Part shown: in pieces, positions 30,034 through 38,180 of the stretch
How positions within the stretch are numbered: the first letter of the stretch is position 1
Layout of the letters: every line of letters begins with the position of its first letter
Position numbers and translations under genes: made by a program
DNA from: Pseudomonas laurentiana
Lineage (GTDB): Bacteria; Pseudomonadota; Gammaproteobacteria; Pseudomonadales; Pseudomonadaceae
Assembly: GCF_014648275.1 (NCBI RefSeq)
Contig: NZ_BMQU01000004.1
Coordinates: 1-64,000, forward strand
Length of the DNA: 64,000 nucleotides
Reading direction: 5' to 3'
Notes under the pieces: generated by a model
What the model saw: only the letters and a program-made list of their open reading frames with translations
Told to the model about the DNA's origin: nothing
Databases searched by the model: none

Positions 30034-30839
30034 GGTTTGTTTTTCTCCGTGGAGTCAATATGACTGAAGCGTCTGATCAACGGCAGCTGCTTGCGCAGGG
30101 CGCGGTCTACCAGGCTTGGCAGCAAGTGGTTGAGGCTTACAAAAAACCGTTCAGGCCAGCCCAGGTATAAGTCGCGACGGTCACCTGCAATGGCATGGAT
30201 CACCGCATTGGCGACCATTTCCGGGTCATCGGTATTGGCTTTCAAGGCATCGTTGAGCGCCTGCGCAGCGGCGCTGTTCATGCGCGTCTGGGTCGCCCGT
30301 GGGGCAACATAGAGTACGTTCACCCGGGTATCGGCCAGTTCTCGGCGCAGCGCTTCGGAGAAGCCGCGCAAGGCAAACTTGCTGGCACAGTAGGGGGAGT
30401 ACCCGGGGTAGCCGATCGAGCCATAGGTTGAGCCGACATTCACCACCATGGCCGCGGGGGCCTCTCTGAGGAGCGGCAGCAGCACGCGCGTCAGCGAAAT
30501 CGGGGCAATGATGTTCAGGTCCAGCATGTGGCTGATGTCGCTGTCTTCCAGTTGCTCAAGCATGGCGAACTGGTTCACGCCGGCGGCATTGATCAGCAGG
30601 TTGATGCCACCCATGGCCTGGGCGGCATTGAGTACCTTGTTCCGGTCTGTTGCACAGGTCAGGTCTGCCGACACCCAGCGCAGTTGGCTTGGATAACGCG
30701 CCATGCTTGGGCGCAAGGCGTCTTCATGGCGTGACACCGCCAGTACCTGGGCACCGCTGGCGAGCAGCGCGTTGGTGATTGCCAGGCCAATGCCGCCACT
30801 GGCACCGGTGAGTACGACTCGGGCTTCATTGAGCCGCAT
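30030..30839 (-). CDS. Short-chain dehydrogenase/reductase
   Basis: 269 residues, classical SDR. Nucleotide-binding TGASGGIG is at 11-18 and NAAG at 84-87. The catalytic triad is Ser137 (GSTYGS), Tyr150 and Lys154 (YCASK). The C-terminal ~40 residues, LYLGWPERFFVSLNHLLPSLVDRAL, are hydrophobic and typical of SDRs acting on fatty or lipid substrates at the membrane. The start overlaps the HDO gene by 14 bp. It probably reduces or oxidises a product of that enzyme. Confidence 0.9.
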   Translation of the reverse strand: MRLNEARVVLTGASGGIGLAITNALLASGAQVLAVSRHEDALRPSMARYPSQLRWVSADLTCATDRNKVLNAAQAMGGINLLINAAGVNQFAMLEQLEDSDISHMLDLNIIAPISLTRVLLPLLREAPAAMVVNVGSTYGSIGYPGYSPYCASKFALRGFSEALRRELADTRVNVLYVAPRATQTRMNSAAAQALNDALKANTDDPEMVANAVIHAIAGDRRDLYLGWPERFFVSLNHLLPSLVDRALRKQLPLIRRFSHIDSTEKNKP

Positions 30840-31518
30840 GATTGCTCTCCAGCAGGGTTGGCGATTGGGTGTTTTGCGGCAGCGCCCGGAACATGTCCGC
30901 GTACAGCCGGTAGACCACTTTCGAGGCGTGAATGACGGCGGCCTGATCGGCAGGGTCGTCCAGTTGGTCCATCAGTTTGCGGTAGGTCTGCATGTGCCCG
31001 ATATCCAGAGCACCATGGGAGTTCAGGTAGCTGAAGGCCTCCTCAGGCAGTGCCAGGCGGTCGCGAATGCGCTCGGCGGCATGGGTTGCCAACGCAATGC
31101 TGGTGCCTTCAAGCACGTTGACCATGCCAAACAGGCCTACCGGGTTATGCCGTGCGATCAGGTCATAGAGAAACGCAACCATCAGTTCGATGGGTTGGTC
31201 GGGTTGGCCGGTGCGCACCGCTTCACGGTCGCCGCCGCAGGCGACGATATCGTTCAGTACCCACTGTTCGTGGCCGTACTCGTCTTCGATGTATTCACAG
31301 ACCGCGTGGCGTAGCCATTCCAGTCGTTCGGGCAGGCGAGCCCCGCACGCCATCATCAACGGTACGGTATGGCGAACATGGTAGTAGGCCTGGATCAGGA
31401 AGGCGCGATAGCTCTCCAGCGTCACCTCTCCGGCCAGCGCCTTGCGGATGACCGGTACTTCAAACAGCGCGTTGCGTTCCTGTGCAGTGGCGGCTTGCAG
31501 GGTTTCAAAAAAACTCAT
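30826..31518 (-). CDS. Heme-oxygenase-like diiron oxidase (HDO / TenA-like fold)
   Basis: 230 residues of the TenA/PqqC/HDO all-helical fold. Unlike cofactor-free TenA or PqqC, it has a full candidate diiron ligand set: Glu80-x2-His83 (EDEYGHE), Glu137 (VLEGTS) and His168-x3-Asp172-x2-His175 (HGALDIGH). The order and spacing match those I recall for UndA, which decarboxylates lauric acid to 1-undecene. It is therefore likely an iron- and O2-dependent enzyme acting on a fatty or amino-acid substrate, although homologues are often annotated as TenA-like or 'iron-containing redox enzyme'. It overlaps the ligase gene by 4 bp. Confidence 0.85.
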   Translation of the reverse strand: MSFFETLQAATAQERNALFEVPVIRKALAGEVTLESYRAFLIQAYYHVRHTVPLMMACGARLPERLEWLRHAVCEYIEDEYGHEQWVLNDIVACGGDREAVRTGQPDQPIELMVAFLYDLIARHNPVGLFGMVNVLEGTSIALATHAAERIRDRLALPEEAFSYLNSHGALDIGHMQTYRKLMDQLDDPADQAAVIHASKVVYRLYADMFRALPQNTQSPTLLESNHAAQ

Positions 31519-32996
31519 GACGACAGTTCCTCGGAACGATTAAAGGACTCCAGCGCCGCCTGATACTGCTCAAGGATGGCATCGCGGCGTGGTCGGCCAT
31601 TGGCAGTCAGCAGGCCATTGGCAGGGGTAAAGGGTTGCGGCAAGCGCAGCCAGTGATGCACGCGTGCATAGTCAGGCAAGGCTGCGTTGGCCTGGGCTAC
31701 GGCATCGGCAAGTACCTGGTCGCTGCAGGTCGGGTCATGGGGCCAGAGCAGGGCCGCGTTGTAGGGCAGGGCCTCGCCGTGGACAAACGCCTGGGCAATG
31801 ACTCCGCCTTGTGTCAGTTCTGCCTCCACCCATTCGGGATTGACGTTGCGGCCATAGCTGGTAACGAACTGGTGTTTCTTGCGGCCTTTGATGTACAGAA
31901 AGCCATCGGCGTCGAATTCGCCTATGTCTCCGCTGGCGAGCCACTCCGTCGCTTGGGCCGGGCTTCCCATGTACCCCAGCATCGTCGAGCCCTGGATCAG
32001 CACCTCGCCGTCGTCGGCCAGTTTGACCTTCAGGTGCGGAAGTGGCCGTCCGACGCTTCCCGGCTTGATAGCGCCAGGCACGTTCAGGCACACCACCGAA
32101 GCACACTCGGACAAACCGTAGCCTTCATAGGCTGGGATGCCGAGCTGGTGTGCACTGTGGAGCAGGCTTGGAGATACCCTGGCGCCGCCTACTGCGGCAA
32201 AGCGCAGGCAGGAGGGGTCGAAGGCATGCGCCCGGGCGGCGCCGACCAGCAGTTGTAGCAGTTGCGGTACCAGAATCAGGCTGTGTGGACGACGGGACGC
32301 CAGGCACGCCAGAAAGGTCGGGGCATCGACGCCGCTGGCGCCACGAATTCCCAGGCTGGCCTGGCTTGGCAGGCTCAGCACAGCGCCTGCGAAGAGGGCT
32401 GCATAGCAACCGAGGTTTTCCAACAGGATTGCCAGGGGCAACAGCGCCAGGTGATGCTCTGGCTTGACGGCCTCACTGGCAGCGGCCAGCTCACGGGCTA
32501 CCCGCAAGAAACTCTCGGCACTCAGGCAAACGCCTTTGGGGGCGCCGGTCGTGCCTGACGTGAAGGTGATCTTCGCGGTTCCCTCTGGCAGTGCCACAGT
32601 AGAGGTCACGGCTTTGTACCAGAGCTTGCCGTGGTCACGGTAGCCAGCCGATTCGAGCTCGCTGGCCATGCCTGGCTCTGCAACGACCAGCGGGGCCTGG
32701 CATTGCTCCAGGCAGTGCAGGCGTTGCGCGGGGCTGAAAAATGGGGGCAGGGTCAGGCAAGGGCGCTTTTCAAAGAGCACCGCCAGGTCCCACAACATGG
32801 CTTCGGGCCCGTTGTCCACCGCGAGTACCACGACGCCTTCAGGCTGCTCACTCAAGATTTTTCGGCGGTAACTGACTTCGGCCCATAACGATTCATAGTC
32901 CAGGCGTAGTTCGTCACCCCATAGGGCCGGGGCAAAAGGGCGTTCCTGTGCATAGCGTTGCAGCTGATTTTCAAACAGGCTGAGTTCAGGCGACAT
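31515..32996 (-). CDS. AMP-dependent acyl ligase (long-chain fatty acid-CoA ligase type)
   Basis: 493 residues, short for a long-chain acyl-CoA synthetase. ANL-family motifs are present: A3 TFTSGTTGAPKG (144-155), A5 YEGYGLSE (290-297), A7 SGDIGEFDADG (355-365) and KGRKK. The usual A10 lysine is replaced: the segment reads LLTANGRPRRDAI, with Arg468 where Lys is expected. ATG 32996 is preferred; the longer in-frame version would lie inside the hemolysin-type gene. It overlaps that gene by 11 bp. It probably activates an acid, perhaps a fatty acid, as an acyl-adenylate for the neighbouring acyltransferase-like protein. Confidence 0.88.
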   Translation of the reverse strand: MSPELSLFENQLQRYAQERPFAPALWGDELRLDYESLWAEVSYRRKILSEQPEGVVVLAVDNGPEAMLWDLAVLFEKRPCLTLPPFFSPAQRLHCLEQCQAPLVVAEPGMASELESAGYRDHGKLWYKAVTSTVALPEGTAKITFTSGTTGAPKGVCLSAESFLRVARELAAASEAVKPEHHLALLPLAILLENLGCYAALFAGAVLSLPSQASLGIRGASGVDAPTFLACLASRRPHSLILVPQLLQLLVGAARAHAFDPSCLRFAAVGGARVSPSLLHSAHQLGIPAYEGYGLSECASVVCLNVPGAIKPGSVGRPLPHLKVKLADDGEVLIQGSTMLGYMGSPAQATEWLASGDIGEFDADGFLYIKGRKKHQFVTSYGRNVNPEWVEAELTQGGVIAQAFVHGEALPYNAALLWPHDPTCSDQVLADAVAQANAALPDYARVHHWLRLPQPFTPANGLLTANGRPRRDAILEQYQAALESFNRSEELSS

Positions 32997-33672
32997 TGCA
33001 GGTCTCTCGGTCGACTGGAGGCAGGCCAAGTCGTTTGAACAGCCCGACCTTGGCCAAGTGTTGGAAGCCACTGCAGATGTTGCCAATGTGGACACTCGGA
33101 CGGCTGTCGTAATACTGGCCCCACGTGTGGCGCTCATCGCCCAGGCGCTGAGGATCTGCTGCGCACAGGGTGTTGGGCTTGAGGCCGAGGCGATGGAAGC
33201 TGTTGACCAGACCGGTATTGCCGGTAAACGACACCCATTGAAAGCCGGCGGCACCTAACAGCCAGGTCATGGCGATGATGCTCAGGCGGGCGCTGCCTGT
33301 ATCGCTGGCGGCCAGATTGCCGACCTCGACAATCTGCTCGCGTGGCGTCGGTTGTTGGTTCTCTGACTGGATGTAGTGCTCGATTGGCGCATCCAGATAC
33401 TGTTCCAGAAACAACCGTGAGGTGCTGGCACGGCGTAGCCCTGCGACGGCACACAAGGTATTGCTTTGGTCTTTCAGGCCGAACAGTTCAGGCATGAAGA
33501 GACGTATTTCTGCGCCATGTACCAAGCGAAAACGCTGGCGGATGAAGTCTTCGAACAGCGGACGCTCATCGCTGTCGGGCAAGGCCTGCACCAGGCTCAG
33601 CAGGGGGCTGTTCTCAGGTGCTAGCCGAAGCGGTAAAGCGAAGGGCCAAATGGCGTCGGTGGGCTCAGGCAT
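32986..33672 (-). CDS. Thermostable-hemolysin family protein (GNAT/acyltransferase-like)
   Basis: 228 residues. The central region (LCAVAGLRRAST, LFLEQYLDAPIE, REQIVEVGNLA, then NSFHRLGL) matches what I know as the T_hemolysin family, named after Vibrio delta-VPH. The fold is believed to be related to GNAT acyltransferases and acyl-homoserine-lactone synthases; EVGNLA followed by GNTGLVNSFHRLG is in line with that. No signal peptide is seen, so hemolysis as a secreted toxin is not supported. It is the first gene of the seven-gene unit, with its promoter region at 33673-33757. Confidence 0.82.
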   Translation of the reverse strand: MPEPTDAIWPFALPLRLAPENSPLLSLVQALPDSDERPLFEDFIRQRFRLVHGAEIRLFMPELFGLKDQSNTLCAVAGLRRASTSRLFLEQYLDAPIEHYIQSENQQPTPREQIVEVGNLAASDTGSARLSIIAMTWLLGAAGFQWVSFTGNTGLVNSFHRLGLKPNTLCAADPQRLGDERHTWGQYYDSRPSVHIGNICSGFQHLAKVGLFKRLGLPPVDRETCNVA

Positions 33673-33718
33673 CGTGCTTGCTCCTGTGTATCGTTGGGAG
33701 CAAGTGTCGATGAGTTAT

Positions 33719-33735
33719 CTTAAGGAAGCCTGAAG
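33719..33735. promoter_or_regulatory. Direct repeat CTTAAG-N5-CTGAAG, probable PmrA/BqsR/CprR-type box
   Basis: On the plus strand CTTAAG (33719-33724), five bases, then CTGAAG (33730-33735). On the minus strand this reads CTTCAG-GCTTC-CTTAAG, about 47-63 bp upstream of the first gene of the unit. Tandem TTAAG half-sites spaced by 5-6 bp are the known sites of PmrA/BqsR-branch response regulators. The operon's own regulator belongs to that branch. One half-site has a mismatch. Confidence 0.6.
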
Positions 33736-33757
33736 ATGTGCAGGCTAGAGCGGCTGA

Positions 33758-35380
33758 TTACTTGGGATAGAGGGGTGGCAGACTACTACTTTCGCCGGGT
33801 GTCGGTTGAGCCTGTTCTGCGGTAGGGATCGTGCCAATGGCCCGCCACAGCTCTTCACCTTGCCAGTATTGGCCTGTTTCGCTGTAGAGCGCGCCGTTCA
33901 AACCATCCAGCGCATCGGACAATGGAACGAAGCGAGCCGCCATTTCGGCAAGGGTTTCGGGTTGCTGGCGAGCCCAGGCGTCGAGGGCTTGCCGGGTCGC
34001 TTGCGGGTCGTTGGCCTGACAGGCGCGCTTGAGGTCGTCAAGCAGTGTGCGTGGGCTTGGACCACTTTGAGCTGCGCGCAGCACGGCCGGTTGTGAGCGG
34101 GCACGCCACCAGAGGGCGAAGCCACTCAGGGTGGTCAGTGCGAGTATCAGTGTGCTGAGTTGCCAAGGCCAAAGCGGACCGCTTTCAAGCGGTACAGAGG
34201 TGCTCGGCGTATCCGCGCTTAGCGCTGGATTGTCCTGAATCTGCAGGGTCTGTGCTTGCAGGCTGCTACGTTCCAGATGGTCTTCCCGGGTGTTCCACCA
34301 AATGACGTCCTGGTTCGGTAGCTCAAGCGTACCCGCGTGCGTTGGCACCAGCGCCTCGCGCTCTTCGCGGCTACCGAGCAGGCCGCGGTCGTTGATCTCA
34401 TTACGCAGTTGCGGCTGGTCGGGGTAGCGACGCAGGCCTGTTACTTCCACGCCGGGTAGCGGCGGTATCTGTGTACTGGACAGGCCTTCGGCCTTGATGG
34501 TCACGGAGCGGGTCAGTGAGTCGCCGATTTGTGTCGCGGCTTGCGTCGGGTCGGGGCTCCAGTGTTCTTCCAGGGTCAGGTTGCGTGCCGGTAGCCAGGG
34601 TGTGTTGGCAGGGTAGCTTGCCGGTATGGGTTTGGCCTGCAGCGTGATCTGCGCAGAACTCACGTGGGTTTGCTTGCCGCTGCGCGGGGCGCTGTCTTGA
34701 TCTGTCGCCGGCTCTACGGTGGTGGCGCTGAAGGTCAGGGATGGAATGGTCAGGTCGCCGCTGCGTTGTGGGTAGATCGCATAGCGCATTTCGATCACAC
34801 CATGGCGTACACCGTTGATCTCTTTCTCGTAGGTCCGTGATTCGCCCAGCGGTTCGACCTTCGCGCCGTCCAGTTGGAGCCGGCTCAGGCTACTGTCATC
34901 GTACAAGGCTACCGAGTGGTAGATCCTCAGGGTCAAAACGGCTTGGGCCTGCACATAAATGCTGTTCTGGTCGAGGCTGGCCTCGATGAAAACCGGTGCC
35001 AGGTTTTCAATGACGTTGTCCTGTGCTTGCAGCACCTGAAGCTCGATCGGTTGGCTGCTGACTTCGCCCAGGTGCAGCGCGGGAATCTGCAGGCTACCGC
35101 TTTGGCGCGGTAGCAGGGTGATGATCCAGCGTGTACTGGCCTGGGTTTCGCCGTTGAGGGTGGTCAGGTTGTTTACCTGGCGGGTGCCACGAACCTCGAA
35201 ACTGGCCTGCAGTGGCTCCAGGTCGGGCTTGCCAAACTGGGTGATGTCCTGGGTCTGGAGGGTCAATTCGAGCGTTTCACCGGCGTTCAGGCGCGTGCGG
35301 TCAACGCTGGCAAGCAACGCGGCGGCCTGCACCTGCAGGCTGAGGGCAAGGCTGAAAACGAGGGCGCAGGCGCGTCTCAT
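33758..35380 (-). CDS. BatD-like membrane protein
   Basis: 540 residues starting MRRACALVFSLALSLQVQA, a signal peptide. The long extracytoplasmic part has repeated Ig-like beta modules (VDRTRLNAGETLELTLQ; VEPLGESRTYEKEINGVRHGVIEMRYAIYPQRSG). A membrane helix lies near residues 405-425 (WQLSTLILALTTLSGFALWW), and a cytoplasmic helical tail follows. This is the BatD layout. Its ATG overlaps the stop of the VWA-TPR gene by 1 bp. BatD normally works with the MoxR/BatA/BatB envelope complex encoded upstream. Confidence 0.88.
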   Translation of the reverse strand: MRRACALVFSLALSLQVQAAALLASVDRTRLNAGETLELTLQTQDITQFGKPDLEPLQASFEVRGTRQVNNLTTLNGETQASTRWIITLLPRQSGSLQIPALHLGEVSSQPIELQVLQAQDNVIENLAPVFIEASLDQNSIYVQAQAVLTLRIYHSVALYDDSSLSRLQLDGAKVEPLGESRTYEKEINGVRHGVIEMRYAIYPQRSGDLTIPSLTFSATTVEPATDQDSAPRSGKQTHVSSAQITLQAKPIPASYPANTPWLPARNLTLEEHWSPDPTQAATQIGDSLTRSVTIKAEGLSSTQIPPLPGVEVTGLRRYPDQPQLRNEINDRGLLGSREEREALVPTHAGTLELPNQDVIWWNTREDHLERSSLQAQTLQIQDNPALSADTPSTSVPLESGPLWPWQLSTLILALTTLSGFALWWRARSQPAVLRAAQSGPSPRTLLDDLKRACQANDPQATRQALDAWARQQPETLAEMAARFVPLSDALDGLNGALYSETGQYWQGEELWRAIGTIPTAEQAQPTPGESSSLPPLYPK

Positions 35381-37107
35381 CAATGAGTTTCCTGGTGTTG
35401 TTGCTGTTCATACCAAAATTTTCGGCGCAGCAGTTCGGCAGGGTTGTCCGGGATCTGCCGTAACCATTGCTCAAGCGCCTGGCGCTGTTCGGCGTCGAGG
35501 CTGCTGTCGCTTGGCCGTTGCGGCGGATGGGTGGTTTCGTCATCCTGGCCGCTGCTGTTTCCCTGTTGCGTTTGCTCTGTCCCCGACGACGGGTTCTGGC
35601 CTTGCTGTTCTTGCGCGGCGTCAGTGTTGTGCTCGCTGTCAGCCGCAGAGGTCGTGCTGCTGTTCGTGTTGCTGTCAGTCGTTGTGCCGGGTGCGTTCTG
35701 CTCGGTTTCAGTTTCAGTTGCCGCCGCCTGTTCCTGCTCTGCCGCTTTTTGCTGGCGCAGCAGTTCCTCGACCAATGCTTTGTTCGTAATGGCGGGCTGA
35801 AGTTCCGGTTGGCGCTCCAGCGCCTGCTCATAGGCATCCACTGCAGCGTCCAGTTCTCCGCTGCGTGCGAGGGCATTACCGCGATTGTAGTGGGCAATCG
35901 CGGTGTTGCTTTGGGCGAACAGACGCACAGCGCCGGCATAGTCACCGGCCTCGTACAGCGCCAAGGCTTTCCATTGCGGGTCCTGGAAGCGTCGGGCAGC
36001 CTCTGCGGGGCGTTGTTGCTCAAGCAGGCGCTGGCCTTGCTGGTCGGGGCGTAGCCACAGGTCAGCAAGTTCAAACGCATAGCTGGGTTGTGGCAGCACC
36101 CACAGCAATGGCAGGCAGAGCAGCCAGCCGCGACGGCCCGCACAGGCCGCCAGCAGCAAGAGCGGTAGCAGCAGCCAGTAGCCCTGGTCGGCCCAACTGT
36201 CCAGCTGCACGGTCTGGCCGTCGTTGTGCAGCGCCCTTGGCGGGGCGAACAGGCCGAGGCCACGCAGGTCCAGGTCATCGATTCGAGCATGGCGGTACTT
36301 GCCACCCGTCTCCATGACAAAGTCCCTCAGGCTTGCACTGTCCAGGCGAGGCATGAGAATCGTGCCTTCAGCGTCCTTGAGGAATTCGCCATTACTCTGC
36401 TTTACCGGCGCGCCTTCGGCGCTGCCAACACCCAGCATCAGCAGTTTGGGCCCATGATGGCCCAGCGCCTGAGCAATGCCTTGCCGTTCCTCAGGGCTCA
36501 ACGAGGAGCCAATCAGCAATAAACGACCTTGGCCAAGGCCGGCTTGTGACAGCAGCGCCAGGCCCTTGCGTACAGCCAGGTCGGCGCGCTGCCCGGCTTG
36601 CGGCATGATCGAGGGGTCCAGAGCCTCAAGCAGATTGCGGCTGGTATCCAGGTCGTCAGAAAGCGGTACCAGCGTATGCGCGCTTCCGGCATAGACGATG
36701 ATCGCCGTCTGGCTGTCGCGGCGGTGTTCGAGCAGGTCGAGCAGTTTTCGTCGTGCCTGTTCCAGGCGCGTGGGCGGGCTATCCGTGGCGAGCATCTGCG
36801 GGGTCAACTCCAGCAGGACCACCAGCGGGTCGGCAGGGCGCTGCCGGGTTTCCTCCAGGCGCTGCCAGCTCGGCCCGAGCAAGGCGATGACCGTCAGGAG
36901 CCACGCCACCCCCAACGCAATCCATGGCAACTTGCTGTCGCGACCGCTACCACCGCCAAGCAGTACCGCATGGAATGCTGGAGGCAGGATCATCTGCCAG
37001 CGACCGGCACGTTTCTGGCGATGCCAGAGTTTCCACAGCAACCAGCCCAGTAGCGGTACTACCAGTAGCCAGACAGGGCGTAGCCATTGCGGCCAGAGTT
37101 CGATCAT
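35380..37107 (-). CDS. VWA-TPR membrane protein (BatB/BatC fusion) with degenerate MIDAS
   Basis: 575 residues. Two N-terminal helices (~10-26, 60-78) are followed by a von Willebrand A domain, a further membrane helix (~315-335), TPR repeats (ALYEAGDYAGAVRLFAQ, AHYNRGNALARSGELDAAVDAYEQAL), and a ~90-residue Gln/Glu/Ser/Thr-rich linker before a short folded tail. The metal site that should read DxSxS reads Glu100-Leu-Thr-Pro-Gln104. Metal-dependent ligand binding is therefore doubtful, in contrast to the neighbouring VWA protein. It overlaps the BatA-like gene by 4 bp. Confidence 0.9.
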   Translation of the reverse strand: MIELWPQWLRPVWLLVVPLLGWLLWKLWHRQKRAGRWQMILPPAFHAVLLGGGSGRDSKLPWIALGVAWLLTVIALLGPSWQRLEETRQRPADPLVVLLELTPQMLATDSPPTRLEQARRKLLDLLEHRRDSQTAIIVYAGSAHTLVPLSDDLDTSRNLLEALDPSIMPQAGQRADLAVRKGLALLSQAGLGQGRLLLIGSSLSPEERQGIAQALGHHGPKLLMLGVGSAEGAPVKQSNGEFLKDAEGTILMPRLDSASLRDFVMETGGKYRHARIDDLDLRGLGLFAPPRALHNDGQTVQLDSWADQGYWLLLPLLLLAACAGRRGWLLCLPLLWVLPQPSYAFELADLWLRPDQQGQRLLEQQRPAEAARRFQDPQWKALALYEAGDYAGAVRLFAQSNTAIAHYNRGNALARSGELDAAVDAYEQALERQPELQPAITNKALVEELLRQQKAAEQEQAAATETETEQNAPGTTTDSNTNSSTTSAADSEHNTDAAQEQQGQNPSSGTEQTQQGNSSGQDDETTHPPQRPSDSSLDAEQRQALEQWLRQIPDNPAELLRRKFWYEQQQHQETH

Positions 37108-38180
37108 CGGCGCCTCCGTAGACGCAGACGTTTAAGGCGTTCACGCCAGTCAGGGTGCGGTTGCAGGAAGTGTCGGTTGCTGAGCAGGCGCTGCAACGGA
37201 TTGTCGTGCCAACGCTCGCGGACCACCAGCAGTACGCTGAACAGCAGCGCCAGTGCCAGTGGCCAGCTATACAGGGCCTCGGCGGTACGGGCCTGCGTCG
37301 GTTGTTGGGCCACCGGCTCCAGGCGGTCGAGGGTGTCACTGATTGCGGTCAGTTCGTTGCCGTCGCGGGCCCGGAAATAGGCACCGTGTGTCAGCTCGGC
37401 AATTTCCTTGAGCGAGGCTTCATCCAGGTCCAGGCTCGGGTTGATGCCCAGCAGGCCAGCAGTGCCGCTTTGCTCGGGGTCGGCGCCGATGCCGATGGTA
37501 TAGATTTTCACGCTTTCCTGGGCGGCCAGGCGTGCGGCAGTCAGCGGGTGGATCTGTCCGCCGTTGTTGGCCCCGTCGGTGACCAGGATCAGCACCCGGC
37601 TCTGTGTTGGGCGTTGACGCAAGCGCTTCACGGCAAGGCCGATGGCATCACCAATGGCGGTGTTCTTGCCGGCGATCCCGATTTGCGCTTCATTGAGGAA
37701 GGTATGCACGGTGCGCCGGTCGAACGTCAGGGGGGCCTGCAGGTAGGCCTGGCTGCCAAACAGGATCAGGCCGACGCGGTCTCCCTGACGGGCCTGGAGA
37801 AAGTCGCCCAGAAGCTGTTTCACCAGGGTCAGGCGGCTGACGTCGTCGTCCTGCCAGTGCATGTCAGGAAAGTCCATCGAGCCGGAAACGTCTACGGCGA
37901 CCAACAGATCACGGCCGCTGGCCGCTACAGGCACGGGCTCACCTAGCCATTGAGGGCGTGCGGCGGCCAGCAACAGCAACAGCCAGACCACGATGAACGG
38001 TGCCTGTTGCCGCCAAGTGGGCAGGTTCAGCCGGGCGCGGCGCCCAGCCAGGCCTTCCAGCTCATCCAGGAAGGCGACCTTGAGGACCGGCTCGCCGCTG
38101 TCGGCGACGGGCAGCAGCCAGCGCGCCAGCCAAGGCAGCGGCAAGAGGGTGAAGACCCATGGCCAGGCCAGCTCAAACAT
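37104..38180 (-). CDS. VWA membrane protein (BatA-like)
   Basis: 358 residues starting MFELAWPWVFTLLPLPWL. Two N-terminal helices, then a VWA domain with an intact MIDAS: Asp97-Val-Ser99-Gly-Ser101 (VAVDVSGSM), later NTAIGDAIG and VTDGANNGG. A C-terminal helix (~310-330) and a basic tail follow. This is the BatA arrangement. ATG 38180 is chosen because MFEFAWPW-type starts are typical; seven upstream codons are also open. It overlaps the DUF4381 gene by 8 bp. Confidence 0.92.
   Translation of the reverse strand: MFELAWPWVFTLLPLPWLARWLLPVADSGEPVLKVAFLDELEGLAGRRARLNLPTWRQQAPFIVVWLLLLLAAARPQWLGEPVPVAASGRDLLVAVDVSGSMDFPDMHWQDDDVSRLTLVKQLLGDFLQARQGDRVGLILFGSQAYLQAPLTFDRRTVHTFLNEAQIGIAGKNTAIGDAIGLAVKRLRQRPTQSRVLILVTDGANNGGQIHPLTAARLAAQESVKIYTIGIGADPEQSGTAGLLGINPSLDLDEASLKEIAELTHGAYFRARDGNELTAISDTLDRLEPVAQQPTQARTAEALYSWPLALALLFSVLLVVRERWHDNPLQRLLSNRHFLQPHPDWRERLKRLRLRRRR

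Noticed and set aside
29389..33672. The idea that the unit is a secreted haemolysin operon
   Set aside because: The hemolysin-family protein has no signal peptide and no secretion genes are adjacent; enzymes of small-molecule metabolism surround it.
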